From contig JAJDBH010000116.1 of NCBI GenBank assembly GCA_029261455.1, positions 1-64,000 on the forward strand: a stretch of 64,000 nt of DNA. The letters run 5' to 3'. Below are positions 9,820 to 18,694 of this stretch, piece after piece; the first letter of the stretch is position 1; the number at the start of each line of letters is the position of its first letter. The position numbers were made by a program, and so were the translations under genes. A model generated the notes under the pieces. That model was not told the origin of the DNA. It did no database searches and saw only the letters and a list, made by a program, of their open reading frames with translations. The DNA comes from Nitrospinaceae bacterium (lineage in GTDB: Bacteria; Nitrospinota; Nitrospinia; Nitrospinales; VA-1).

Positions 9820-10401
9820 ATGAAATTTTTTAAACTCACATCAAAGTCACTTGCGCTCGTTTTGCTGCTGGCGCTTGCCAGCTGCGCCGAGAAACTGGTG
9901 GATGTGAATGTCACCATCGTTGACCAAAAAACCGCGTTGGAAAATCAAATACTCGGCAGTTACGAAGAACTGGGCAACGATGTCTTGCTTCTCGCGTCGG
10001 TGCGGTCAGTAGATGAAGAGGGAAAACTCAAACCGACCACCGAGATCCCGAAAGGCAAGTTGAAAGCGCTGAGAGCCATACAACGTCAGGAGTTCAATCG
10101 GGACGATATCCAGGAATTTAAAAAATCCCAGGTGGCGGGAGAAGGTAATGACGGATTGCTGAAATTTTTTGAAACGGAGCGGACAAAAACCGAGGCCAAG
10201 TTCAAAGAGTTTGCCACAGCCATTATTGCCGAAGAGAATGAAGATCGATTAGTGATATTAAAAAGAATCGTAGCGACCAACGAAAACTTTGCGGATAGAG
10301 ACCTTCCCAAGGTCCAGAAAATCTCCGCCAGTCTGAATCGCGACAACGCCAAACCCGGCGAAAAATTCCAACTAGAAACCGGCGAGTGGCGTAGTAACTA
10401 A
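9820..10401 (+). CDS. Lipoprotein, DUF1318/YdbL-like
   Basis: Lipobox LALASC; VNVTIVDQKTALENQILGSYEELG. Confidence 0.6.
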   Translation: MKFFKLTSKSLALVLLLALASCAEKLVDVNVTIVDQKTALENQILGSYEELGNDVLLLASVRSVDEEGKLKPTTEIPKGKLKALRAIQRQEFNRDDIQEFKKSQVAGEGNDGLLKFFETERTKTEAKFKEFATAIIAEENEDRLVILKRIVATNENFADRDLPKVQKISASLNRDNAKPGEKFQLETGEWRSN

Positions 10402-10442
10402 AAACCTTTTTTAACCACCGATAAACACAGATAGATTTTATT

Positions 10443-10473
10443 CCCCCCTGACAAGGGGGGCTAGGGGGGTTGC
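10443..10473. repeat. GC-rich palindromic dispersed repeat CCCCCTGACAAGGGGGGCTAGGGGGGTT
   Basis: Near-exact inverted copy at 11604-11636; related copies at 29026, 37367 and 37440. Confidence 0.8.
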
Positions 10474-10515
10474 TTTGTTTGTCTGAAGTGATTGACCTGG
10501 TTTTCCTTGTTGTCT

Positions 10516-10549
10516 TTGCGAGCCGCTGAAAGCGGCGCGGCAATCCAGG
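10516..10549. repeat. Dispersed REP-like repeat TTGCGAGCCGCTGAAAGCGGCGCGGCAATCCAGG
   Basis: Related copies at 29103-29145 and 35975-36045. Confidence 0.75.
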
Positions 10550-10646
10550 TTTTTTTTAGTTGCTGGTCCTTCCTCGTTTTAGACCATTGACGGCTTCGGA
10601 CTTCCGTTATAGGGTTGGCAATCAAAAGTATTACTAGATTCGGTCA

Positions 10647-11543
10647 TTGGTACTTATGCAAATAATCATAGATTGGTTAATTGAAAAACGGTTTCTTTTG
10701 GGTTCTCTCGCTGCCTTGGTTGTGATCTTTCGTTATTTTGTGGAAATTCCAAAGGCCTTCAAGTCAGTCGAGCTTTCTGCTGAGGATATTGCCCGCAAGG
10801 TGATTGAAAAGCAGGGTGATAAAAAAGTTGAGGTTCTGGAAGAGCAGATGAAGCAGTTGACTCTTACCGTGGAAGACTTAAAAAACAGGCGCACGGAGCC
10901 AGACGCCTCGCCCGGTATCGATAGTGCCTTAAAAGAACTCGAAGACGGCAACACAGGCAAAGCGGAAAATATCTTCCGTCAGGTATTGCAGGATAAAGTA
11001 AAAGAAGGCAAAGAGGCGAATCGGGAGGCCGCCGAAGCGGCGCGGCATCTGGGAGCCCTGGCTTTTCTCCATGATACCAGGAGTGCCTTGGACGCTTATC
11101 AACAGGCAGTTGAGCTTGACCCAGAAAACCCCGATGGCTGGAACCAGTTGGGACACTTGCAAAGACGAATAGGAGAATTGAATGCTGCAATACAATCCTA
11201 CAACCATGTCCTGCAGATAGGCGAAGCAGGGGGACAAAAGAAATGGCTTGCCGTTGCCACCGGCAACTTGGGTCTTATTTATAAGACCCGCGGCGAGTTG
11301 GAGAAGGCCGAGGAGCATTACAGGAAGTCATTGGCGATCAATGAGGAGTTGGGCAGGAAGGAAGGCATGGCCAGCGATTACGGCAACCTGGGAAATATTT
11401 ATCAGACCCGCGGCGAGTTGGAGGAGGCTCGTGATGTTTGGGGAAAGTCGAAAAGCTTGTTCCTTGCTTTAGGTGCTGACCACATGGCAGAAAAAGTCCA
11501 GGGGTTGATTGATGGTCTAGATTCGTCTGAAGGTATTGAGTGA
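10647..11543 (+). CDS. Membrane-anchored tetratricopeptide repeat protein
   Basis: N-terminal TM; TPR units with 40-residue spacing (LGLIYKTRGELEKAEEHYRKSLAINEELGRKEG...LGNIYQTRGELEEA). Confidence 0.8.
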   Translation: MVLMQIIIDWLIEKRFLLGSLAALVVIFRYFVEIPKAFKSVELSAEDIARKVIEKQGDKKVEVLEEQMKQLTLTVEDLKNRRTEPDASPGIDSALKELEDGNTGKAENIFRQVLQDKVKEGKEANREAAEAARHLGALAFLHDTRSALDAYQQAVELDPENPDGWNQLGHLQRRIGELNAAIQSYNHVLQIGEAGGQKKWLAVATGNLGLIYKTRGELEKAEEHYRKSLAINEELGRKEGMASDYGNLGNIYQTRGELEEARDVWGKSKSLFLALGADHMAEKVQGLIDGLDSSEGIE

Positions 11544-11603
11544 GTTTTCCTCTTCAGGGCAAGAATGCAAAGGTTGAATATCACTAGTTCATTATGACAA
11601 GCT

Positions 11604-11637
11604 AACCCCCCTCAGTCCCCCCTTGTCAGGGGGGAAG
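11604..11637. repeat. Inverted copy of the CCCCCTGACAAGGGGGG repeat
   Basis: AACCCCCCTCAGTCCCCCCTTGTCAGGGGGGAAG is nearly the reverse complement of 10441-10473. Confidence 0.8.
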
Positions 11638-11746
11638 TACTATCGCTATTTTTTGGAACGAAACCCCCGTGTGGTCAATCACCCCAGCCCTCTTTTAGAA
11701 ATAGGGAGCAAGTCTTACCCCATTGGCCCTACGCCGAGTGGGTGAG

Positions 11747-11998
11747 TTATCTATAAGGCATCTTGTTGCCTTCGAGTTGTTTTACGATATCGGCTTCGAA
11801 CTGGTTTTCTACCCGGACAAATTCTTCGAACTCTCTCGGACTTTTGAATTCAAAAACTTTGGGTTCTTTTTGTCCGCAAATTTCTTCATCCTGCTCAACC
11901 GTTAACATATTATTTTCTACGGACCGTATCACGAATTTTTTCCGCGTTTGAAATTTGGCGAAAATCTCCTGATAAACGGGCTCTAGATTAAGTGCCAT
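11747..11998 (-). CDS. Hypothetical protein (83 aa)
   Basis: ATG preceded by GGAG Shine-Dalgarno on the minus strand. Confidence 0.55.
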   Translation of the reverse strand: MALNLEPVYQEIFAKFQTRKKFVIRSVENNMLTVEQDEEICGQKEPKVFEFKSPREFEEFVRVENQFEADIVKQLEGNKMPYR

Positions 11999-12458
11999 GA
12001 AACGTCTCCAAATATTCCATATTTATTTTACTGGGGCCTCTAGCAATCGAAAGCTTTTTGCTTTGCAATTCACCACCCTGAAAATAAGGGTGGCTCATGG
12101 CAGCTTTGATTTTTAGTGGACCCTAGCTGAATAGTAGAATTTTAACTTTCCTCAAAAGTAAAATCAAACTAATTGCACCGACTTGGCGTGGGGCTGTGAT
12201 GTACCCTTTCCATAAACTTCATGCCCCGGAGGGGTGCAGCTGGCAATATGTTTTTTCTGTGTTCAATTGGTATCTCGGCTGATAGAGCCATTGTTCTCTG
12301 TCCATCTGTGGCTAACCAATTTTTCATGATCCATCCCTTAACAGTTTTGAGATTTTATGTTAGTCTATGCTCAGTAATGCGGTGAGTGATTCCTTCCACC
12401 GTTCTACCAGGTCTCACCTGCCGTCTACCCTCGACCGTTTTATTTATTTTTTCTTATC

Positions 12459-13904
12459 ATGCGAATATCCCTCAAGCGTTTAGCAGAAACACTCATTCAA
12501 GAGTCGAGCACCCCATTCAGTGCGGAAGAGTTTGCCAAAAGTCTGGAAGGGCGATGGCAAAAAGAAGTTTCTGATTCTGCCATGAAGCGGCTGAAGAAAG
12601 TTCTACTCAACCATTCTTCGTTGATCGGCATCCATGACAGTAATTTTATTCCCTTTCGCGCTGTGGTTGAAAAGATCGGTCACGTATCTTTATCAATGCA
12701 GTTGGGGAAATGGGAGTTGAAGGAGGGTGTCTTGATCCCGGGGCATCGTTTGATTCCTTTCCTGCCGACGAACCTTAAAGAGAGTGAGTTGACTTTTCAG
12801 GACCCGGATGGGAATGAAATTCCCAAGTTGAAAAAATCTTATTTTATTCAGGACATCATTCCTTTTTATCAGTACTGCGGGGGTGCGCATTTTCCCGAAG
12901 AAATCAAGATCAATGAATGGATTCCCGGGAAAAGTCGTATGACGGTCACGGTCTGGGACATGACTTCTTTATACAAGAGTTTCTCATCCCGGCCGGGGGA
13001 TGCTGTTTTGATTGATCTGGTTGACTATGATAAGGGAATCTATCGGGTGCGCCCCTACTCCTCGCGGCAATATCGGTTGGATCGGTTGCGCATGCGGGCG
13101 CTTTATATTGCTTTGGCGACTCAGATGGACCCTCTTTGCCAGGACGAAAAATTTTGTTCTACCGGACTGGAAAAACAATTGTTACGCATCCTCTTTTCTG
13201 TGGATGCGAAAGTGTTTCGCGAGGTGGAGGTTTTTTCTGTCACGGACTTTCTGGAGTCTCTCAAGGAATGGACCATTGTCGGGTGTGAGGCTGGCGGGGT
13301 GCAGATGGTTCCTGTATGGCAAGAAGAACCGGGGCCTCTCGTTCGTTCCGGTGCCAACCGGGCGGTAAAGGGCGAGCTGGGATCACTGAATAAAATATTT
13401 CAGGATTTGCAATTGGCTTTTGACGCTTTAGAGTTTAAATCCATACTTTATACAGTCATGTCTTCGGACAAATACAAACTGGAGGCGGTTTTTTTCCTGT
13501 TGTTCGGGGGCCAGGGTGATTTGTTCAAGGACAAAAAACAGCATGAAGTATTTTATGGTTATTTGCGGGAACTATTGTTCAAAATCTGTGAGGATCTTAA
13601 AATCCGCGAGTCGCATTTGATCGCGAATTTGCGTGAACAATGCGTGGATCTTAAATTGAGTCTGGTCGGGGTTTTGCGGTTTCTGGAAGATCAGGAAGTT
13701 GGACTGGAAGACCTGCCGGCAGACTTATTGAGCCAGATTATCGAGCTGGATCATTTTTGTACTGATGCGCTGCACCAGTTTGCTGAGCGGGAACGGCCAC
13801 CGGAGCTGAAGTTTATCCGTGAAGTACGTATTGCTTTGAAAGTGGTGTTGCCGCAACTTGCGATAGTGGAAGAGGAAGTCTATTCCCGCCTGGCGATTTA
13901 TTAA
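12459..13904 (+). CDS. Hypothetical protein (481 aa), possible N-terminal winged-helix-like segment
   Basis: Long uninterrupted ORF filling the gap between annotated neighbours; no family recognised. Confidence 0.75.
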   Translation: MRISLKRLAETLIQESSTPFSAEEFAKSLEGRWQKEVSDSAMKRLKKVLLNHSSLIGIHDSNFIPFRAVVEKIGHVSLSMQLGKWELKEGVLIPGHRLIPFLPTNLKESELTFQDPDGNEIPKLKKSYFIQDIIPFYQYCGGAHFPEEIKINEWIPGKSRMTVTVWDMTSLYKSFSSRPGDAVLIDLVDYDKGIYRVRPYSSRQYRLDRLRMRALYIALATQMDPLCQDEKFCSTGLEKQLLRILFSVDAKVFREVEVFSVTDFLESLKEWTIVGCEAGGVQMVPVWQEEPGPLVRSGANRAVKGELGSLNKIFQDLQLAFDALEFKSILYTVMSSDKYKLEAVFFLLFGGQGDLFKDKKQHEVFYGYLRELLFKICEDLKIRESHLIANLREQCVDLKLSLVGVLRFLEDQEVGLEDLPADLLSQIIELDHFCTDALHQFAERERPPELKFIREVRIALKVVLPQLAIVEEEVYSRLAIY

Positions 13905-13970
13905 CCACTCGGCGTGGGGCCGACTGGATTAGCTTTCATTGGCGAGCAACAGTTTTTCTCGGCTGGATGA
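13905..13970. repeat. Dispersed GGCGTGGGGC...TTCTCGGCTG repeat, copy between convergent genes
   Basis: Related copies at 2045-2105, about 12184, 26683-26760 and 28938-28995. Confidence 0.5.
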
Positions 13971-15314
13971 GTCTTTGCTATCTGCCTCCCTCGCTAGAGG
14001 GCCGTTGAGGGAATGACCGGAAACACTTTCGACCTGCACCTTGACCGTATCTCCGGCTTTTAATGTCTCTTCCCCACCTTGAATATTTGCGCCCCAGTAT
14101 TGCGGATTCCTGCCCTTGAAGGTATAGCCCGGTTTAGATGACCGGCCTTCTATCAGCACTTCAACATTTTTACCGATAAAAGCTTGACCCTGCTCGGCGG
14201 TCAACCGACTTTGCAGGGCGATGGTTTCCTGTAGTCTGCGTTTTTTGGTTTCTTCAGGAACCGAATCGGGCAATTCATTCGCCGGGGTTCCGGGTCTGGG
14301 ACTGTAAGAAAACATGAAGCTACTGCTGTAGCCAACCTCTTGCATAATTTTCAGTGTATCGTCAAAGGCTTCATCTGATTCACCGGGAAACCCAACAATG
14401 ATATCGGTGGAGATGGATATGTCGGGCACTTCTGATTTCAATTCTAATAGTAAATCTCTATACTCTTCAATTGTGTGGTCGCGGCGCATGGCTTGGAGCA
14501 CTTCGTTGTTACCGCTCTGAACAGGGAGATGTAGATGGTTCACCAGAATGTCAATATCCCGGTAGGCGCTAATGGTCTCGCGGGTGAAATCGTTGGGGTG
14601 GCTGGTGGTGAACCGCAATCTTTCTACTCCGGGAATTTTAGCGACGCCGTACAAAAGCTCATGAAACGGTATGGGGTTCTCCAGCCCTCGCTTGCCGTAT
14701 GAATTTACATTTTGCCCGAGTAGAATGATTTCTTTCGCACCGTGATCGACCAGGTGACGGATTTCTCCATAGAGTTCCTCTGGCTCTCGCGACTTTTCTC
14801 TTCCTCGAGTGAACGGAACCACGCAAAAGGTGCAAAATTTATCGCATCCTTTAATGATGTTTACAAACGCGCTGGGTCCGGGAGATTTGGGTAAGGCCAG
14901 TTCGGATATAGAGTAAGCTTTTTCCTTATCAAAACCGGTCCAGACGAAAGATTTTCCAGTATCGCGCACCCGTTCCACAGCCTCTGCAATTCCATCCACT
15001 TGGTCCGGGCCCATCACGAAATCCAGATAGGGCATCCGTTGCAGCAATTTCTTACCATCCTGCTGGCCGAGACACCCGGTTAAGCCCAGAATAAGGTCTG
15101 GGTTGGCCATTTTTAAAGGCTTTAAGCTACCAAACAGGGAGAACGTTTTTTGTTCAGCCTTTTCCCGTATTGAACAGGTATTGACCAGAATCAGGTCTGC
15201 ATCCTCTTTTTCCTGAGTGCGTCGGTAACCGGAATGGAACAGGATGAGTTCCATCCTGTCCGTATCGGCGACATTCATCTGACAGCCAAAAGTATCTAAA
15301 TAGACTTGTTTCAT
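13929..15314 (-). CDS. miaB: tRNA-2-methylthio-N6-dimethylallyladenosine synthase
   Basis: MKQVYLDTFGCQMNVADT; radical-SAM CDKFCTFCVVPFTRGRE; C-terminal TRAM-like domain; start set at MKQVYL. Confidence 0.95.
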   Translation of the reverse strand: MKQVYLDTFGCQMNVADTDRMELILFHSGYRRTQEKEDADLILVNTCSIREKAEQKTFSLFGSLKPLKMANPDLILGLTGCLGQQDGKKLLQRMPYLDFVMGPDQVDGIAEAVERVRDTGKSFVWTGFDKEKAYSISELALPKSPGPSAFVNIIKGCDKFCTFCVVPFTRGREKSREPEELYGEIRHLVDHGAKEIILLGQNVNSYGKRGLENPIPFHELLYGVAKIPGVERLRFTTSHPNDFTRETISAYRDIDILVNHLHLPVQSGNNEVLQAMRRDHTIEEYRDLLLELKSEVPDISISTDIIVGFPGESDEAFDDTLKIMQEVGYSSSFMFSYSPRPGTPANELPDSVPEETKKRRLQETIALQSRLTAEQGQAFIGKNVEVLIEGRSSKPGYTFKGRNPQYWGANIQGGEETLKAGDTVKVQVESVSGHSLNGPLAREADSKDSSSREKLLLANES

Positions 15315-15466
15315 AAGGAAGAATGTAAGGGAATCGTCTGATCTTTGCAACCGACATTTGGTCGGGACTGAAATTTATGACAAAAGGGTCGCCTTTTTAC
15401 CGCAATATGAATTTAAACAAATTTATAGTAATTAATATTGAATTTAGGGTTATTCAGGGAATTTTA

Positions 15467-15496
15467 TTGACAAGTTGATGCCTTTAAAAGTAACAT
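15467..15496 (+). promoter_or_regulatory. Putative sigma70-type promoter (TTGACA-18-TAACAT)
   Basis: Exact -35 hexamer with a moderate -10, upstream of the XRE gene at 15573. Confidence 0.35.
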
Positions 15497-15572
15497 TTAT
15501 GTATTCCACAAAAAGTATTTAAATAAGCAGGACCAAATTGGGTCAGAACCATCTTAATGGAGGGGATTAACT

Positions 15573-15824
15573 GTGGCCAACACCAACAGCGTCCGGGAAA
15601 TTCGGGAAGCTAAAATGATGAGCAAGGCCGAGTTGGCTCGAAAGGCAAGTGTGACCGTTCAAACGATTGATCGTATTGAAAAGGGGAACGACTGTCGACT
15701 CGATACCAAGCGGAAGATTATTTTAGCTCTTGGGTACAAACTCGCAGACCGGACAAGAATTTTTGATTCTGCAAATGACAACTCTGCTTCAGTGCAGGAA
15801 AAAGGAAAGTCAAAAAATTCCTGA
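15573..15824 (+). CDS. Small XRE-family HTH protein
   Basis: MSKAELARKASVTVQTIDRIEKGNDCRLDTKRKIILALGY; GTG start. Confidence 0.75.
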   Translation: MANTNSVREIREAKMMSKAELARKASVTVQTIDRIEKGNDCRLDTKRKIILALGYKLADRTRIFDSANDNSASVQEKGKSKNS

Positions 15825-16085
15825 ATTTTTATAGGGATTTCTATTTTGAAGGTTGGAGCATGTTAATACATGTTGAAAAAATAGGGGCTTTATTCAATAC
15901 ATCTCAAAACGCTTATCGGAATAAGCGTGAGGGACTTGAGTGCTGAACAGAAAGAAAGCTTGCAGATGATATTGATGAATTTTTATGGAAAGTGATAAAA
16001 AATCATTCACCTAAATTGGCGGGGACCATGTATAGCTATTTTTAAAGGCCTTATTTTAATTAAGGTTATGAGTAATAAGCCGGTT

Positions 16086-16101
16086 TGGTACAAGGCTTGC
16101 T
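16086..16101 (+). promoter_or_regulatory. Putative sigma-54 (-24/-12) promoter upstream of pilM
   Basis: TGGTACAAGGCTTGCT matches TGGYRYRNNNNTTGCW; GG/GC dinucleotides correctly spaced. Confidence 0.6.
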
Positions 16102-16161
16102 GTTTTTGAAGGTATATCAGCCCTTTTGAGGGTGAATATTACAGAATTTTTTTGGGATTTT

Positions 16162-17322
16162 ATGTTTCTATCGAAAAAAAGTCCATTAGTGGCCATCGAC
16201 ATTGGATCTTCTTCCATCAAGCTGGTTCAGTTGACTGAATTTAAAGAAGGCCAGTATGAACTGACTCGTTTTGGCATGATGCCGTTGGAAGAGGAATGCA
16301 TTGTTGAAGGGGCGATTAAAAAGCCCGATCAGGTAGCGGCGGCCTTGAAAAATTTAATCAAAGCTGAAAAAATTCAAAGCCGTTTTGCCGTTTCTGCAGT
16401 TGCTGGAGAAGCGGTTTTCATAAAGAAAATAAAAGTTCCGGTAATGTCGGAGGAGGAGCTTTCTGCAAAGATAACCCAGGAAGCGGAGCAGTACATTCCT
16501 TTCGATATTGACGATGTGGCTCTCGACTTCCAAATACTGGGTGCGTTAAATGCTGAAAAGGAAAGGGGGACCGAAGGTTCGGAAGATTCGGAAGAATCTG
16601 AACCTACTGTTGATTCCCCTCAAGATAATGGGGAGCAAAAAGAGGACTCGAATGAGGAAGGGGAAATGATGGAAGCCCTTTTGGTCGCGGTTCAGAGGGA
16701 CGTCATTGATGAGAGGACGAATATTCTTCTGGAAGCAGATTTGAAACCTGCCATCATTGATTTAGATGTGTTTGCATTGATGAATGCGGCACAGTTGACC
16801 ACTGACTTGTCATCAATGGGCACCATAGCTCTGATTGATCTGGGAGATTCTTTCACTCATATCAATATTATCCAAGATGGGGCAATGGGTTATACCCGAG
16901 ATATCCCTGTTGGGGGAGGGTATTTGACCAATATACTCATGTCAAAATTTCAGATTCCCTTTAAACAAACCCTTGACATAAAACGGGGCAAGTTCCCTTC
17001 AAGTATTAAAGAAGAGGAAGTAGTCGAAGTTATTCTCCGAGCCTACAAAAAAGTTTTAGAGGAGGTTCAAAAATCATTCGAATATTTCAGCACCCTGTCT
17101 GATCGCAAGATCGAGCGAGTTTTGTTGTGCGGGGGGGGGAGTATGATTCGGGGACTAGATGGATATTTTGCTGATCATCTAAAAATGCCCGTAGAGATTC
17201 TGGACCCAATGCAGGGGGTTAAAATAAATCCTAAAAACTTTGATCAATCATTGATCGATGAAATGAGCGGGTTATCCACAGTTGCCTTGGGTTTAGCTAC
17301 AAGGAGGTTTGACTATAAATGA
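16162..17322 (+). CDS. pilM: Type IV pilus assembly protein PilM
   Basis: VAIDIGSSSIKLVQL actin-like fold; GDSFTHINII; LLCGGGSMIRGLDGY; start at MFLSKKSPLV. Confidence 0.92.
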   Translation: MFLSKKSPLVAIDIGSSSIKLVQLTEFKEGQYELTRFGMMPLEEECIVEGAIKKPDQVAAALKNLIKAEKIQSRFAVSAVAGEAVFIKKIKVPVMSEEELSAKITQEAEQYIPFDIDDVALDFQILGALNAEKERGTEGSEDSEESEPTVDSPQDNGEQKEDSNEEGEMMEALLVAVQRDVIDERTNILLEADLKPAIIDLDVFALMNAAQLTTDLSSMGTIALIDLGDSFTHINIIQDGAMGYTRDIPVGGGYLTNILMSKFQIPFKQTLDIKRGKFPSSIKEEEVVEVILRAYKKVLEEVQKSFEYFSTLSDRKIERVLLCGGGSMIRGLDGYFADHLKMPVEILDPMQGVKINPKNFDQSLIDEMSGLSTVALGLATRRFDYK

Positions 17323-17984
17323 TTCGAATCAATCTCCATGACTATCGATATGAGCTAAGAAAAATTGAGATCCAGAAGCGGGTGGTTAAATGTGCTGCGA
17401 TCATTACTGCGGCGTTCTTTTTTGTTATAGCCATTTGGTTGATGGAGCAGGCTCGCCTGGATTCGATAAGACTTGAGACGATCAACCTGGAGTCACAGGT
17501 TGCGGCTTTGAAAAGTCAGTATAAAAAGGTCAAAGCCATGGAAGCCAAACAGAACCGTATGCAGACTATCATTGCGGGGATTGAAGGTTTAAGAGAAAAA
17601 CAAATGCCCGCGAACATAATTGTCAGCGATTTGAATATGACAGTTCCTGACGATCTTTGGTTGTCTTCTATCATACAGAAGGATGCCGAAAGTCTTCGGG
17701 CAAAGAAAATTCCTGTCATCATGTTTGGTGACCCCGCTAAGAAGAAAAAGAAAAAGAAAAGGAAAAAGAAAAAGGGAGCGATAAGCCCCACAAAAGAATT
17801 TGTAGAAGTTTCGGGCTATGCCCTGACTGAAAAAGGGGTGGTGGAGTATGTGAAAAGGTTGCAGGAACTTCCTTATTATGAATCTACTTTCCTTTATAAA
17901 TCAGCCCAGGTAGTTATTGGGGGAGAGGCGATTTACAACTTTATTATTTATTGCTATATGCCGGAAAAGAAGAAATCGGCTTAA
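17319..17984 (+). CDS. pilN: Type IV pilus assembly protein PilN
   Basis: MIRINLHDYR N-terminus, single TM, position directly after pilM; ATGA overlap. Confidence 0.9.
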   Translation: MIRINLHDYRYELRKIEIQKRVVKCAAIITAAFFFVIAIWLMEQARLDSIRLETINLESQVAALKSQYKKVKAMEAKQNRMQTIIAGIEGLREKQMPANIIVSDLNMTVPDDLWLSSIIQKDAESLRAKKIPVIMFGDPAKKKKKKKRKKKKGAISPTKEFVEVSGYALTEKGVVEYVKRLQELPYYESTFLYKSAQVVIGGEAIYNFIIYCYMPEKKKSA

Positions 17985-17993
17985 TCAAAGACT

Positions 17994-18668
17994 ATGGAAC
18001 AATTGTTCGATAAATTACCCTACGATGATCTAGAGGATATTCAGTTCATCCATTTGCTTGCAGGAGCAATAGGTATAGGCTTTGTACTTTTCCTTATCTA
18101 TTTTTTCACCTTGCACAGCGTTGCAAATGAGGAATATGAGAGCCTCCTCAAACAGAAGGATGGGGCAGAGAGAACCCTTCGACGATACAAAGCAACCGTT
18201 GCTAAAGAAGACGTGGTGGCAAAAAATGTGGCTCGCGTTAAGGGACAGTTTGATGCGTTTAAAAACCAAATGCCCAGTCAGGATGAGCTTCCCGATTTGA
18301 TACAACAGATAGCTGAATTTGGAAAGCATAGAAAAATCAAGATGGTTGCTCTCACTATGCAGGAGGGTAAAGTTGGAGATTTTTATAAAGAGATTCCCTT
18401 GAAAGTCCAGATAGATGGGGAATTATGGGTCACGCTCGATTTCATTGAATATATGCAGAATCTTTTACGTCTGGTTAATTTTGAAGATCTAATACTCCAG
18501 GGGCAGAGCGCGTCCAACTCTAGAAGAAATACTGCGGGTGCTACAGTGGGCTCTTTGAATACCACGTTAATAGCAAAGACTTACTCGTTTATTGAGGGTT
18601 CAGAAAATCGTTCGCCCAAAAAAAAGAAATCGCCAACTAAGGCGGTAAACAAGAAAAAAGGGCATTGA
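17994..18668 (+). CDS. pilO: Type IV pilus assembly protein PilO
   Basis: Single TM, coiled coil, LWVTLDFIEYMQNLLRLVNFEDLIL; position after pilN. Confidence 0.88.
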   Translation: MEQLFDKLPYDDLEDIQFIHLLAGAIGIGFVLFLIYFFTLHSVANEEYESLLKQKDGAERTLRRYKATVAKEDVVAKNVARVKGQFDAFKNQMPSQDELPDLIQQIAEFGKHRKIKMVALTMQEGKVGDFYKEIPLKVQIDGELWVTLDFIEYMQNLLRLVNFEDLILQGQSASNSRRNTAGATVGSLNTTLIAKTYSFIEGSENRSPKKKKSPTKAVNKKKGH

Positions 18669-18694
18669 GGTCTTTTAAAGGATGATGTTTGAAC

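Noticed and set aside
17516-17791. Minus-strand ORF with FFFFLFFFFFFF
   Set aside because: Reverse complement of the PilN poly-lysine tract.
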